Notes: generated from the letters alone by a model not told the origin. Positions 37,279 to 46,431 are shown, counted from the stretch's first letter. The stretch: DNA of 64,000 nt from Streptomyces ferrugineus (GCF_015160855.1 NZ_CP063373.1:3596001-3660000); one strand, 5' to 3'. Made by a program: numbers and translations.

Positions 37279-38406
37279 ATGCCGCCACACCTCCCGCGTC
37301 CCACCGCCCTGCCCACGCCGAAGAACACCCCGCACGACCGTCCGACCCTGCTGCTCACCGGAGGGACCGGCGTCCTCGGACGGGCCCTGATCGACGAACT
37401 GTGCGCCGACTTCGACCTGCTCTGCCTGCGCCGCAACCGCCCCCTGGACGACCCCCGGGTGCGTGAGCTGCAGGGCGACCTCCTCGCCCCCCGCCTCGGC
37501 CTGACCCCGCGCGCCTGGCACGAACTCGCCCTCGAGGTGGACGTCGTGCTGCACTCCGCCGCCGAGACCAACTGGCGGATGGCGCCCGCCGACATCCTGC
37601 GCACGAACACCCTCGGCACCGAGACCACTCTCGACCTGGCGGCCCGCGCGGACGCCCCGCTGTACCTGGTGAGCACCGCTTTCGTGGCCAGCGTGCCCAG
37701 CGAGGAGGACGCGCGCCGCTTCCCGGGCGCCGCCGCCTATCTCGCCTCCAAGACCAGAGCCGAACAACTGGTCCGCGAGTCCGACCTGCCCGGCGCGATC
37801 GTGCGCCCGTCCGTCGTGATGGGCGACTCCACGTCCGGCCGGATCGCCGGCGTGCAGGGGCTGACCAAGACCATCGGCTCGATGGTCCTGGGACAGGTGC
37901 CGGTGCTGCCGGGCGCCCCCGACGCCCGCGTCGACATGGTCCCGCAGGACTACGTCAGCCGGGCCATCGGCGACCTCGTGCGCGGCGGGGTGAGCAGTGG
38001 CGAGTTCTGGCTCACCGCGGGCAAGGAGGCGCTGCGGTTCCGCGAGCTCGCCGACACCTGTGCGGAGTTCGCCGTCCGCTGCGGCCTGCCCACACCGCAC
38101 CGGCCCCGGCTCATCCCCGTCGAGGCGGTGCACCGGCTGCTGCTGCCCATGCTGGAGGGCACCGCACTGCCCGAGTCCACCCGCCGCAGGTTCCAGCACT
38201 ACGCCGAACTGCTGCTGGTCTTCCAACGCGAGCTGCCCTTCGACACCTCCCTCGGGCAACCGCACTGCGGCGCCCGCCTCAGCCACGCCGACATCCGCGC
38301 CGCGCTCGTACGCAACCTGGAGAGCTGGGCCGACGACCGCCCCGCCCTCCTCACCCGCCACCGCGCCGCGCACGCCAGGACGGCCCGGACGGAGGTGGCC
38401 TCGTGA
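37279..38406 (+). CDS. Thioester-reductase-like extended SDR (male-sterility/NAD-binding-4 type)
   Basis: The 375-residue protein has the extended-SDR cofactor motif LLTGGTGVLGRALIDEL near residue 24, an LHSAAETNW stretch, LVSTAFVAS, and the Tyr/Lys pair in YLASKTRAEQLV. It resembles the reductase domains that release acyl chains as aldehydes from acyl-CoA or carrier proteins. GGGGAG precedes the ATG at 37279 by 7 bases; the longer open frame upstream is a shadow of the ACAD gene. Its stop overlaps the aminotransferase start, which fits an aldehyde being handed to that enzyme. Confidence 0.87.
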   Translation: MPPHLPRPTALPTPKNTPHDRPTLLLTGGTGVLGRALIDELCADFDLLCLRRNRPLDDPRVRELQGDLLAPRLGLTPRAWHELALEVDVVLHSAAETNWRMAPADILRTNTLGTETTLDLAARADAPLYLVSTAFVASVPSEEDARRFPGAAAYLASKTRAEQLVRESDLPGAIVRPSVVMGDSTSGRIAGVQGLTKTIGSMVLGQVPVLPGAPDARVDMVPQDYVSRAIGDLVRGGVSSGEFWLTAGKEALRFRELADTCAEFAVRCGLPTPHRPRLIPVEAVHRLLLPMLEGTALPESTRRRFQHYAELLLVFQRELPFDTSLGQPHCGARLSHADIRAALVRNLESWADDRPALLTRHRAAHARTARTEVAS

Positions 38407-39713
38407 CGATCTCCCCGGACACCGCGGACGTCCCCGTACCGGTACCGGCCGCCGCCGCACCCGCCCACGAGACCACCACCCCCACCGACACCCTCGACCT
38501 CTACCTGCGCCACATCGGCTCCGGCCGGGCCGTCATGGGCCGGGTGCTCGGCGGCATGGCCGAGGTGCGCTCCGAAGGGCCCTGGATCCACACCGACGAC
38601 GGCCGCAGGCTCCTCGACTTCGGCGGGTACGGCGTCTTCATCCTCGGCCACCGGCACCCGGCGGTCGTCGCGGCGGTGCACCGGCAGATCGACCTCCACC
38701 CGCTGGCCAGCCGGGTCTTCCTGGAACCGGTCGCCGCGCGCGCCGCGCAGGCGCTGGCCGCCCACACCCCGCCCGGACTGGACTTCGTCCACTTCGTCAA
38801 CTCCGGCGCCGAGGCCACGGAAGCCGCCCTCAAACTGGCCCGCGCACACGGCCGCAACGCGATCGTCACGACCCGCAAGGGCTTCCACGGAAAGACGCTC
38901 GGCGCCCTCAGCGTCACCGCCAACACCACCTACCAGGCGCCCTTCCAGCCCCTGCTGCCCGACACCACCCAGGTCGCCTACGGTGACGCCGCCGACCTCA
39001 AGCAGGCGCTGGCCGCCCGCCGCGACCGGGCCTGCGTCATCGTCGAACCGGTGCAGGGCGAGGGCGGCGTACACATCCCGGAACCCGGCTACCTCACCGA
39101 GGTCACCGCGCTGTGCCGGGAGTTCGGCGCGCTGCTCGTCGTGGACGAGATCCAGACCGGGCTGGGCCGGCTGGGCACCTGGTGGGGCGTGGACGCGGAG
39201 GGCGTCCGTCCGGACATGCTGCTGGTCGGCAAGGGCCTCAGCGGTGGCGTCGTACCGGTCGCCGCGATGGTCGCCACGGCGGAGGCGTACGCCCCCTTCA
39301 GCCGGGACCCCTATCTGCACACCTCCACCTTCGGCGCCTCCCCGATCGCCTGCGCCGCCGCCCTCGCCGCCGTGCGGACCATGGAGCGCGAGGACACCGT
39401 GGCCCGGGCGGCCGGGCTCGGCGCGCGCATCCTCGCCGGGGTGCGGGAGACCTGCGCGCCGTACCGGGAGATCCTCGTCCAGGACGTGCGCGGGCGCGGG
39501 CTGCTGGTCGGGATCGAGTTCACCGAGGAGCGCGCGGTCGGCGAACTCCTGCTGGAGCTCATCGCCCGCGGCGTCCTCGTCAACCACTCCCTCAACTCGA
39601 CCCGCGTGCTGCGCCTGACCCCGCCCGCCGTGGTCGAGGACACCGCGCTCGATCTGTTCTTCAGCACACTCGCCGAGGCTCTGCACGTAACGGCCGCGCA
39701 TATGGCCGGTTGA
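38403..39713 (+). CDS. Class III PLP-dependent aminotransferase
   Basis: The 436-residue protein is an ornithine/acetylornithine-type class III transaminase: GYGVFILGHRHPAVV, FVNSGAEATEAALKLARA, GFHGKTLGALSVT, VIVEPVQGEGGV, VVDEIQTGLGRLG, and the PLP lysine 277 in LLVGKGLSGGVVPVAA. Such enzymes aminate aldehydes or omega-keto compounds. Coupling by a GTGA overlap to a thioester-reductase-like SDR suggests a reductive amination route from acyl thioester to amine (inference). Confidence 0.94.
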   Translation: MTISPDTADVPVPVPAAAAPAHETTTPTDTLDLYLRHIGSGRAVMGRVLGGMAEVRSEGPWIHTDDGRRLLDFGGYGVFILGHRHPAVVAAVHRQIDLHPLASRVFLEPVAARAAQALAAHTPPGLDFVHFVNSGAEATEAALKLARAHGRNAIVTTRKGFHGKTLGALSVTANTTYQAPFQPLLPDTTQVAYGDAADLKQALAARRDRACVIVEPVQGEGGVHIPEPGYLTEVTALCREFGALLVVDEIQTGLGRLGTWWGVDAEGVRPDMLLVGKGLSGGVVPVAAMVATAEAYAPFSRDPYLHTSTFGASPIACAAALAAVRTMEREDTVARAAGLGARILAGVRETCAPYREILVQDVRGRGLLVGIEFTEERAVGELLLELIARGVLVNHSLNSTRVLRLTPPAVVEDTALDLFFSTLAEALHVTAAHMAG

Positions 39714-39775
39714 CCTCATTGACCGGTTGCCCCCCACAGCACCGGACGGAATCCCGGAAAGGAACCGATCGACCC

Positions 39776-40240
39776 ATGCGTCATGTGGTCCTGCACGCGA
39801 TCGCCGACGGCCTGGAACCGGCCGCCGTCTACCACCGCATCACCGACTTCCGCCGCTACCCCGAACTCACCGACACCGTACGCGAGGTGAGCGTGGACAC
39901 GCTGCCCGACGGTTCGGTGGTGTCGGACTGGACCGTGTCGTTCCGGGGCGGGCTGATGCGGTGGCGGGAACGCGACACGTTCGCGCCGGACACGCTCACC
40001 CTCACCTTCGAGCAGCTCGGCGGCGACTTCCAGACCTTCGAGGGGAGCTGGCGCTGCGAACCGCGCGACGACGGCACGCTCATCGTCTTCACCGCCTCCT
40101 TCGACCTCGGCATCCCGACCCTCGCCGAGATCCTCGACCCCGTCGCCGAGTCCACGCTGCGGACCAACATCGCCCGGATCGTGGCGGGGCTGGTGGGCGC
40201 GGAGGTGACCGATGAGTGCGCCGCGCCCGCTCACGGCTGA
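39776..40240 (+). CDS. SRPBCC family (aromatase/cyclase-like) protein
   Basis: A 154-residue START-fold protein: YHRITDFRRYPELTDTVREVSV, VSDWTVSFRGGLMRWRERDTF, and a long C-terminal helix (LRTNIARIVAGLVGAEV). The fold binds hydrophobic ligands and includes polyketide cyclases and ubiquinone-binding COQ10-type proteins. With no PKS here, lipid or acyl intermediate binding is more likely. AAAGGA lies upstream of the ATG at 39776. It overlaps the flavin reductase gene by 29 bases. Confidence 0.88.
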   Translation: MRHVVLHAIADGLEPAAVYHRITDFRRYPELTDTVREVSVDTLPDGSVVSDWTVSFRGGLMRWRERDTFAPDTLTLTFEQLGGDFQTFEGSWRCEPRDDGTLIVFTASFDLGIPTLAEILDPVAESTLRTNIARIVAGLVGAEVTDECAAPAHG

Positions 40241-40775
40241 CCCCGCCCCGTACGACGACCCCCTCCACGACGAGCCCGGCCCCGGCGCCGCCCGCTGTCT
40301 CGGCCTCTACGCCAAACTGGCCGCCGGTGTGAGCGTCGTGACGGCGAGGGGCGAGGACGGACCGCTCGGCATGACCGTCTCCGCCGTGACCTCGCTGTCG
40401 GCCCGGCCACCGCTGCTCCTGGCCTGTCTGCGCGACGGCTCCCGCACCCTCGCCGCCGTCCGCGCCCGGGGCGCCTTCGCGATCCACCTGCTGCGCGAGG
40501 AGCAGCACGACCTGGCCGGCCGGTTCGCGAGCCCGACGACCCCCGCCGCCCAGCGGTTCGCCGGCACCGACACCCGGCAGGTCCTCGGCGTCCCGGTGAT
40601 CGCGGGGGCGCTGGCCTGGTCGGTGTGCCTGGTGGCGGACATACGGGGCTACGGCGACCATCACCTCGTCGTCGGGCAGGTCGCCGCCGTCCACGTGGGC
40701 GGCGGGCGCCCGCTGCTGTGGCACGAACGCCGGTTCCGCTCGCTGCGCGAACTCGTGCCGGAGGGCGGCGGATGA
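40212..40775 (+). CDS. Flavin reductase family protein
   Basis: The 187-residue protein has the FMN-binding split-barrel pattern: AGVSVVTARGEDGPLGMTVSAVTSLSARPPLLLACL, AFAIHLLREEQHDLAGRFA and GDHHLVVGQVAAVHV. These enzymes make reduced FMN or FAD with NAD(P)H for a partner monooxygenase or halogenase. Candidate partners are the ACAD-fold protein in this set and the halogenase-like protein in the converging set. It overlaps its neighbours on both sides. Confidence 0.93.
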   Translation: MSAPRPLTADPAPYDDPLHDEPGPGAARCLGLYAKLAAGVSVVTARGEDGPLGMTVSAVTSLSARPPLLLACLRDGSRTLAAVRARGAFAIHLLREEQHDLAGRFASPTTPAAQRFAGTDTRQVLGVPVIAGALAWSVCLVADIRGYGDHHLVVGQVAAVHVGGGRPLLWHERRFRSLRELVPEGGG

Positions 40776-42094
40776 CGCCGTCGGCGGACGGAATCCCGGC
40801 CTGGAGCCTGCCCGAACTGCCCGCACAGCCCCCGCTGCACGGCACGGTCACGGCGGACGTGGCGGTGGTCGGGGCCGGTCTCGCCGGCCTCGCCTGCGCC
40901 TACCGCCTGGCCGAGCGCGCCCCCGGCCGCGACATCGTGGTGATCGACGCCGAGGGCCCGGCCGCCGGAGCCAGCGGCCGGGGCACCGGTCTGCTGGGCC
41001 CGCGGGCCGGTCCCGCGATCGACCGGGCCGTACGCCGCCATGGGCCCTGGGCCGCACGCCGGATGCATCTGGCGAGCGTACGGGCGGTGACGGCGGTCCT
41101 CGACCTGTGCCGGCGGCTCGACGTGCCGTGCGGGCTGCGGCCCGGTGCGCAGATCATGGCGACGCGCGCACCGGCCGGCCTGGCGTCGCTCGAGCGACAG
41201 TCCCTCGCCTATCGCGCGCTCGGCCTGGACGTGCCGGAGCTGTCCGGCGCCCAGGTACGCGCGCGCGTGGGCGTGCCGTACACCGCCGGGCTGCTGCACC
41301 GCACCGCCGCCACCCTCGACCCGGCCGCCCTGACCGGAGCCCTGGCCCGCGCCTGCGCCGCCAGGGGCGTGCGGTTCCACGGGCACAGTCCACTGCTGGC
41401 GATCCGCGCGGGGGAGCGGGCCGGCTCCGAGCTGCTCTTCCCGCACGGCCGGCTGCGGGCCGGGCAGGCGGTGCTGGCCGTCAACTCCGCCGCGCGGTCA
41501 CTGGGGCTGCCGGTCGGCACGGTCCTGCCGCTGGAGGTGTACGGCCTCGCCACCGCGCCCGTGAGCGACGAGGCGTACGAGGCGCTGGGCGGGCACGAGG
41601 GGTACGCGCTGGTCGACGTCCTGCCGATGGGCCCGTACTTCCGGCCGCTTCCCGACGGCGGACTGGTCGCCGGCGGCGGCACGGTCACCCTCCCGACCGG
41701 GCTCGGGGCCCCACGGCTGCGCGCCGCGCGGGAGCGGGCCTGGGCGTGGCTGGCCCGCTGGGTACGGTCCCTGCATCCGGAGCTCGCCCATGTGCCGGTC
41801 ACCCACCGCTGGTCCGGCCGCATCGGCATGACCGGCGACGGACTGCCGGTGGTCGGCCCGGTCCGCGGCCTGCCCCGCGTCTGGTACATCGGCGGCTGCT
41901 GCGGGCACGGCCTGGCGCTGTCGGTCGCCCACGGCACCCACGTCGCCGCGACCCTCCTGGACGACCCCGAACCCGGCGGGCCCCTGCCCTGGCACCGCCC
42001 GACCGCCCCACGCATGCCCGTACACGGCCCCGCCCGGCCCTTGCTGCGGACCTATCTGGACGCGCTGGGCCGGGCGACGCGGGGGGCCTGTTGA
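40772..42094 (+). CDS. DAO-family FAD-dependent (amine) oxidase
   Basis: The 440-residue protein has the FAD motif ADVAVVGAGLAGLACAYRLAE near residue 27, GASGRGTGLLGPRAG, and the C-terminal WSGRIGMTGDGLPVVGPV and YIGGCCGHGLALSVAHG typical of glycine/gamma-glutamylputrescine oxidase-like DAO proteins. They oxidise primary or secondary amines or amino acids. The ATG overlaps the flavin reductase stop. An amine oxidase next to an aminotransferase supports amine chemistry in this set. Confidence 0.9.
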   Translation: MTPSADGIPAWSLPELPAQPPLHGTVTADVAVVGAGLAGLACAYRLAERAPGRDIVVIDAEGPAAGASGRGTGLLGPRAGPAIDRAVRRHGPWAARRMHLASVRAVTAVLDLCRRLDVPCGLRPGAQIMATRAPAGLASLERQSLAYRALGLDVPELSGAQVRARVGVPYTAGLLHRTAATLDPAALTGALARACAARGVRFHGHSPLLAIRAGERAGSELLFPHGRLRAGQAVLAVNSAARSLGLPVGTVLPLEVYGLATAPVSDEAYEALGGHEGYALVDVLPMGPYFRPLPDGGLVAGGGTVTLPTGLGAPRLRAARERAWAWLARWVRSLHPELAHVPVTHRWSGRIGMTGDGLPVVGPVRGLPRVWYIGGCCGHGLALSVAHGTHVAATLLDDPEPGGPLPWHRPTAPRMPVHGPARPLLRTYLDALGRATRGAC

Positions 42095-42540
42095 CGACCC
42101 GTCCACCGCCATGGCCTGCCCCCGACCGGCTCCAGCGCCACAGCGCCCACCGGTCTCCCGCCTGCGCGGCTCACCGCCCGGCCCCACCGGATCGGTCTCG
42201 GCACCCGGTCCACCAGCCCACCGCACCCACCCGGCCCACCAGCCCGCCCTACCAGCCCGTCCGATCGGTGCGGTGCGCTGTGTGGGCGTCGTTGCCGGTC
42301 GGATCGGCGTGGTGCGCTGTGTGGGCGTCGTTGCCGGTCGGATCGGCGTGGTGCGCTGCCTGGACCTCGCTGCCGGTCCGATCGGCGTGGTCCGCTGCTT
42401 GGACCTCACTGCCCGTCCGATCGGCGCGGTCCACCGTCCGATCCCACCATCCGTCCCACCGACACGGCCCACCCCCGTCCCACCGACACGGCCCACCCCC
42501 CGGACCCCACCGGCCGCCCCACCAACACGGAGGTTGCCCC
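42095..42540. repeat. Non-coding gap with 39-bp tandem repeats
   Basis: A 446-base stretch between the oxidase and the acyltransferase. Four diverging 39-bp units start at 42263, 42302, 42341 and 42380 (each beginning GATCGG), with a partial fifth from 42419. Two 24-bp copies follow at 42453-42500 (GTCCCACCGACACGG type). The repeats read through in one frame as 13-residue RIGVVRCVGVVAG units, but that frame runs on through the acyltransferase gene, so I do not call a protein. GGAGG at its end is the next gene's ribosome site. Confidence 0.8.
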
Positions 42541-43785
42541 ATGACCCGACGCCCCCTCGGTACCGACGGCTGTCTGCCGCCGGTGCTTCGGATGGGTATG
42601 GCGGATCTCGCCTACCGCCTGGCCACGCACGGCAGACCGTTGCCGGTCGTCTTCGTGTTCGCCTTCGGCGGTCGGGCGCCGAGCCTGGACGCGGTACGCG
42701 CGCGTGTGGCCGAACGAGCCCACCGGATCCCGGCGTTGCGCTACCGCATCGCGCCGGACCGCCCCGGCTTCCGGCGCGTCGACCGGATCGCCGTGGAGCA
42801 GCATGTGCACGAGGTGTGGCTGCCCGAGGACGCCGACGACGCGGAGGCCGGACGGCTGATGCTGACCCTGCCCGTGAACCCCGACAGTCGGCCGCGGTGG
42901 GACGTGTGGCTGGTGCACGGACCCACCGGCGGCTACAGCCTCTGCTACCGCTCCGACCACACCGTCCAGGACGGCGTCGGCGCCGCCCACACCGCTCGGG
43001 CCCTCCTCGCCGACCACCCCGAGGGCGGTCCCGCCGCGTACCGCGCCGCCCGGCCGACCGCCCGAGGCCTCGTCGGCGCGCTCGGCGACGCCGTGGGCGG
43101 CTTCCGCGCGCCCACCCCCAAGCCGGCCATCGACGGCGCGAGCAGTGGCCGCATCACGCTGTGCCGGACGCTCACCCCCCTGGCCAGGCTGCGGGCCATC
43201 GGCCGTGTGCACGGCGGCACGGTCAACGACGTCTATCTCACCGCCCTGTCCCACGCCGTCCACACCTGGCACATGAAGGCGACCGGAACGCCGCATCCGC
43301 CGCTGCCGGTCGCCGTACCCATGTCGGTGCGCGGGCCGGGCGAGGAGTGCGCCCCCGGCAACCGCATGGTCACCGCCCGGCTCCTGCTGCCCTGCGACGA
43401 GCCGTCACCGCGCGTCGCCTTCGCCCGGGTCGTCGCGGCCACGAGCCACCTGCGCGCGAGCCGGCGCCGGGACGCCGTCCGCCTGCTGCTGTCGGCCACG
43501 CCACGGGCCCTCGGCGCCCGCCTGGGCACGCGGATGGTCAACGGCGACGTCGTCGCCGGACCGGCGAGCAGCGTGAACTTCGGTGCCGCCCTGGTCCATC
43601 AGGGCGCCGCCTCCCGAAGCGCCGCCGTGTTCTCCGGCCTGGCGGCCGGGATCCGCTTCCTGACGACGCTGACGAGCCAGCACGACGCCGCCTGCCTCAC
43701 GGTCGTGCACGACGAGACGCTGGCCAGCGCCGACGAACTCCCCGACCTGTGGCTGGCGGCACTGCTGGAACTGGAGCGCGCGTAA
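42541..43785 (+). CDS. WS/DGAT-family acyltransferase-like protein
   Basis: The 414-residue protein shares the wax-ester synthase/diacylglycerol acyltransferase layout: an N-terminal condensation-like domain and a C-terminal domain with GTVNDVYLTALSHAVHTW, VPMSVRGPGEE and NRMVTARLLLP. The HHxxxDG active-site motif reads DHTVQDG (residues 139-145), so the first His is Asp but the catalytic second His (140) is kept. Family members join acyl-CoA to alcohols; here an amine acceptor is possible given the neighbours. GGAGG lies 7 bases before the ATG. It is the last gene of the rightward set. Confidence 0.87.
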   Translation: MTRRPLGTDGCLPPVLRMGMADLAYRLATHGRPLPVVFVFAFGGRAPSLDAVRARVAERAHRIPALRYRIAPDRPGFRRVDRIAVEQHVHEVWLPEDADDAEAGRLMLTLPVNPDSRPRWDVWLVHGPTGGYSLCYRSDHTVQDGVGAAHTARALLADHPEGGPAAYRAARPTARGLVGALGDAVGGFRAPTPKPAIDGASSGRITLCRTLTPLARLRAIGRVHGGTVNDVYLTALSHAVHTWHMKATGTPHPPLPVAVPMSVRGPGEECAPGNRMVTARLLLPCDEPSPRVAFARVVAATSHLRASRRRDAVRLLLSATPRALGARLGTRMVNGDVVAGPASSVNFGAALVHQGAASRSAAVFSGLAAGIRFLTTLTSQHDAACLTVVHDETLASADELPDLWLAALLELERA

Positions 43786-43807
43786 CCCGCCGTATCGAGG
43801 GACGAAG

Positions 43808-43842
43808 AGGAGCCCCGGCCGCCGATGAGGCCCGGGGCTCCT
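43808..43842. terminator. Bidirectional terminator between the converging sets
   Basis: AGGAGCCCCGG (43808-43818) pairs with CCGGGGCTCCT (43832-43842), perfect over 11 bp. It lies 22 bases after the acyltransferase stop and 13 bases from the convergent methyltransferase stop. Confidence 0.8.
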
Positions 43843-43855
43843 GCGTCGTGCCGCA

Positions 43856-44746
43856 CTACTTCTTCAGCGTGCCGGTCGTCAGGAACACGCACTTCGCCGC
43901 GGCCTCGGTGAGCAGCGGCAGATACGGGGAGAGCCGCTGGACGACGTACGGCAGTGTGAAGAGGTCGGCGACGCGGGCCTCCCAGCCGTGCTCCGTCCAC
44001 CAGGACTCGGGGTCGGCGAGCTGCCAGTGCCAGGCGATGCCGGTGGCGGACAGGGCCTGTAGGAAGGGCGCCACGAACGCCGAGGACGCGGACTCGCTGT
44101 TCACGCACTCGGCGCCGAACATGCTGCCGGGCGCGGAGAGTTCCGCCATCGTGCCGACGATCGACTCCACCGTCCCGGGCTCGAGGTGGTACAGCAGCGT
44201 CTCGCCCAGCCACGCCGTGGGCCGGCGCGGATCGAAGCCCGCCGCGAGCAGGTCCTCGGCCCAGGACCCGGCCGGATGGGCGGCCACCGTGCTGCGCCGC
44301 CCGCAGGTGGGCGGGTTCCAGTCCAGCACAAGGTCCTTGAAGTCCAGTACGTCGGGGGCGTCGACCTCGAAGACGTGCACCCCGGTCGGCCAGCGCAGCC
44401 GGAAGGCCCGGGTGTCGAGGCCGGCCCCGAGCAGCACCACCTGGCGGCAGCCCGACCGGGACGCGGTCAGCAGGTGCTCGTCGAAGAAGCGGGTGCGCAC
44501 CACGGCCCAGTCGGGCAGCAGCCGCTGCAGCGGGCCGTCGCCGGGCGGCCCGTCGCCGAACCGGGCCGCGTGCAGGAAGTCCGCCGCCCAGGGATCGAGC
44601 ACATACGGCGCGTCCCGGCCGCACTCGGCGGCGTGCGCGGCGGCCGTCCAGAGCGCGACACGCGAGAGGCCGTACGGCGGTGCGGCCTCGTCGGGCAGCG
44701 TGCCGCCCGGCGCGGACGGGGTCTGGGAGCGGGTGGTCTCGGGCAT
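43856..44746 (-). CDS. LCM/PPM1-type SAM-dependent O-methyltransferase
   Basis: The 296-residue protein matches the leucine-carboxyl-methyltransferase-like class I family common in actinobacteria: TRFFDEHLL, QVVLLGAGLDTRAFRLRWP (SAM loop), VFEVDAPDVLDFK, and TAWLGETLLYHL. Members methylate carboxyl or hydroxyl groups, often in secondary metabolism. GGAGG lies 6 bases before the ATG at 44746; the seven extra residues of an upstream ATG repeat the same MPIRRFAM sequence and are unlikely. It ends the leftward set. Confidence 0.9.
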   Translation of the reverse strand: MPETTRSQTPSAPGGTLPDEAAPPYGLSRVALWTAAAHAAECGRDAPYVLDPWAADFLHAARFGDGPPGDGPLQRLLPDWAVVRTRFFDEHLLTASRSGCRQVVLLGAGLDTRAFRLRWPTGVHVFEVDAPDVLDFKDLVLDWNPPTCGRRSTVAAHPAGSWAEDLLAAGFDPRRPTAWLGETLLYHLEPGTVESIVGTMAELSAPGSMFGAECVNSESASSAFVAPFLQALSATGIAWHWQLADPESWWTEHGWEARVADLFTLPYVVQRLSPYLPLLTEAAAKCVFLTTGTLKK

Positions 44747-44790
44747 GGCGAACCTCCGTATGGGCATGGCGAATGGGGCGGGGCGGCCGG

Positions 44791-46323
44791 TCAGCGGGAG
44801 CGGCGGCGGGCGAGCAGGTAGGCCATCGCGCCCAGGGCGAGAAGGCCGCCGGACGGGCGGGTGGGGCGTTGGCCGCCCATCGCGGCGGTGGTGCGCGGCT
44901 CGTGGACCTGCAACGCGAACTGGCGGTTGGCGATGTCGCCGAGCACCCCGCGCAGCTGCTCGGGGCTGGTGACGGCGGCGAGCAGCAGCTCCATGGAGTT
45001 GCGGGCGAACTGGTGGCGCCCGAGGAACTCGCGGCCCAGCGCGAAGAGGATCTTCGGCACCTCGCCCTGGAACACCTCCGGCAGCGTGATCTCGGGGGCG
45101 AGGCAGCGCACCGAGCCGTCGAGGTTGGCGAAGGACTTGCCGAGCAGCGAGACCGCCGGCGGTGAGCCGATGCCCCGCTTGGTCGCCTTCGCGAGGACGG
45201 TGGTCAGGGAGACCCCGAAGTTCAGGTCCTCCAGGGACAGATGGGAGACCTTGGGCACGAACGCCGCCATGTCGGCGGCGAACGCGGGCATGTTGGACCA
45301 GGACGTCACCCGGCCCATCTCGGCCCAGTGGTGCGCGAGCCCGGCGCCGTCGTTCTGCGCCAGCGTCATGAACAGCGGCAGGAGTTGGAGACTGGTACGG
45401 CGGTCCAGACGGCCGACCATGCCCCAGTCGATCAGCGTCGCGGGTCCGCCGGGCGCCGCGAAGACGTTGCCCGCGTGCGGGTCGGCGTGGAAGACGCGGT
45501 GCACGAAGTACCCGTGGTACATGAAGCGCAGCAGGTCCCGGCCGATCTCGATGCGCTCGTCGTCCGTGAAGTGGCCGCGGTCGATGTGCCGTACCGACGC
45601 CCCCGGGGCCAGCGACTGCACCAGGACCCGGGGGCTCGCGTGCAGCACCCTGGGCACCTCCAGCGTGCGGAAGGGACGGACGTACTGCCGGGCCTCGTCC
45701 ATGTTGCGGGCCTCGCCGGTGAAGTCCAGCTCCGGCTCCATCGCGTCGAAGACGGAGCCGAGCATCGCCTCGATGTCGATGACCTCGTTGAAGCGGGGCG
45801 CGACACGGGCCACGATCCGGGACGCGCGGCGCATCAGGGCCATGTCGGCGAACACGCCCTCGCGGATGCCGGGCCGCTGGATCTTGACCACGGCCGGCCG
45901 GCCGCCGGGCAGCGTCACCCGGTACACCTGGGCGAGCGAGGCGGCGCCGAGCGGGGCGACGGTGTCGATGTCGTCGAACCGCAGCTTCCAGTCGGGGCCG
46001 AGGTCCTGGGCCAGCACCGACTCGAAGACCGGGAACGGCTGGACGTCGACCTCGTCGTGCAGGTTCTGCAGCTCGTCCCGGATCGACTGCGGCACCATGT
46101 CGGGCCGGGTCGACAGAATCTGACCGAGCTTCACATAGAAGGGGCCGAGGCTCTCCAGCGCGTGCCGCACGGCCTTGGCCCGCCGTTCCTCGGCACCGGC
46201 GCCGTCCTCCTGGTCCCCTCTCGTACGTCTGCGCAGCCGCGTGGACTGTCCGACCTCGTCGACGACGAGGCTTCCGAGCACCTTGACCACCAGCCGCAGC
46301 CGATCCCCGACGACGGACGCCAT
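44791..46323 (-). CDS. ABC1/UbiB-type atypical kinase family protein
   Basis: The 510-residue protein has the UbiB/ADCK signatures: the KxGQ motif in FYVKLGQILSTRPDMVP, the Ala-rich loop VAPLGAASLAQVYR, VVKIQRPG, the catalytic HADPHAGN, and LIDWGMVG. A C-terminal hydrophobic stretch (LLALGAMAYLLARR) anchors it to the membrane. UbiB proteins support quinone or lipid metabolism, possibly by extracting lipids with ATP. GGAG lies 9 bases before the ATG at 46323. In this cluster a role in lipid or product handling is inferred. Confidence 0.92.
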   Translation of the reverse strand: MASVVGDRLRLVVKVLGSLVVDEVGQSTRLRRRTRGDQEDGAGAEERRAKAVRHALESLGPFYVKLGQILSTRPDMVPQSIRDELQNLHDEVDVQPFPVFESVLAQDLGPDWKLRFDDIDTVAPLGAASLAQVYRVTLPGGRPAVVKIQRPGIREGVFADMALMRRASRIVARVAPRFNEVIDIEAMLGSVFDAMEPELDFTGEARNMDEARQYVRPFRTLEVPRVLHASPRVLVQSLAPGASVRHIDRGHFTDDERIEIGRDLLRFMYHGYFVHRVFHADPHAGNVFAAPGGPATLIDWGMVGRLDRRTSLQLLPLFMTLAQNDGAGLAHHWAEMGRVTSWSNMPAFAADMAAFVPKVSHLSLEDLNFGVSLTTVLAKATKRGIGSPPAVSLLGKSFANLDGSVRCLAPEITLPEVFQGEVPKILFALGREFLGRHQFARNSMELLLAAVTSPEQLRGVLGDIANRQFALQVHEPRTTAAMGGQRPTRPSGGLLALGAMAYLLARRRSR

Positions 46324-46431
46324 CGTGAGTGATCTCCTCAGGTAGAGCGGGTCGAGCGGGTCGCGAGGACCGGGTCGGTGACCGGCGGGCGGTCGCCCGT
46401 GCCGGCCGGTCACCGTAACCGTGTTCCGGTC

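Noticed and set aside
42263..42440. Possible CRISPR array
   Set aside because: The 39-bp units are directly joined with no unique spacers and there are no cas genes.
42111..44972. Long open frame with 13-residue repeats over the acyltransferase gene
   Set aside because: It overlaps the well-supported WS/DGAT-like gene in another frame, and its composition (Arg/Pro-rich) is that of a high-GC shadow.
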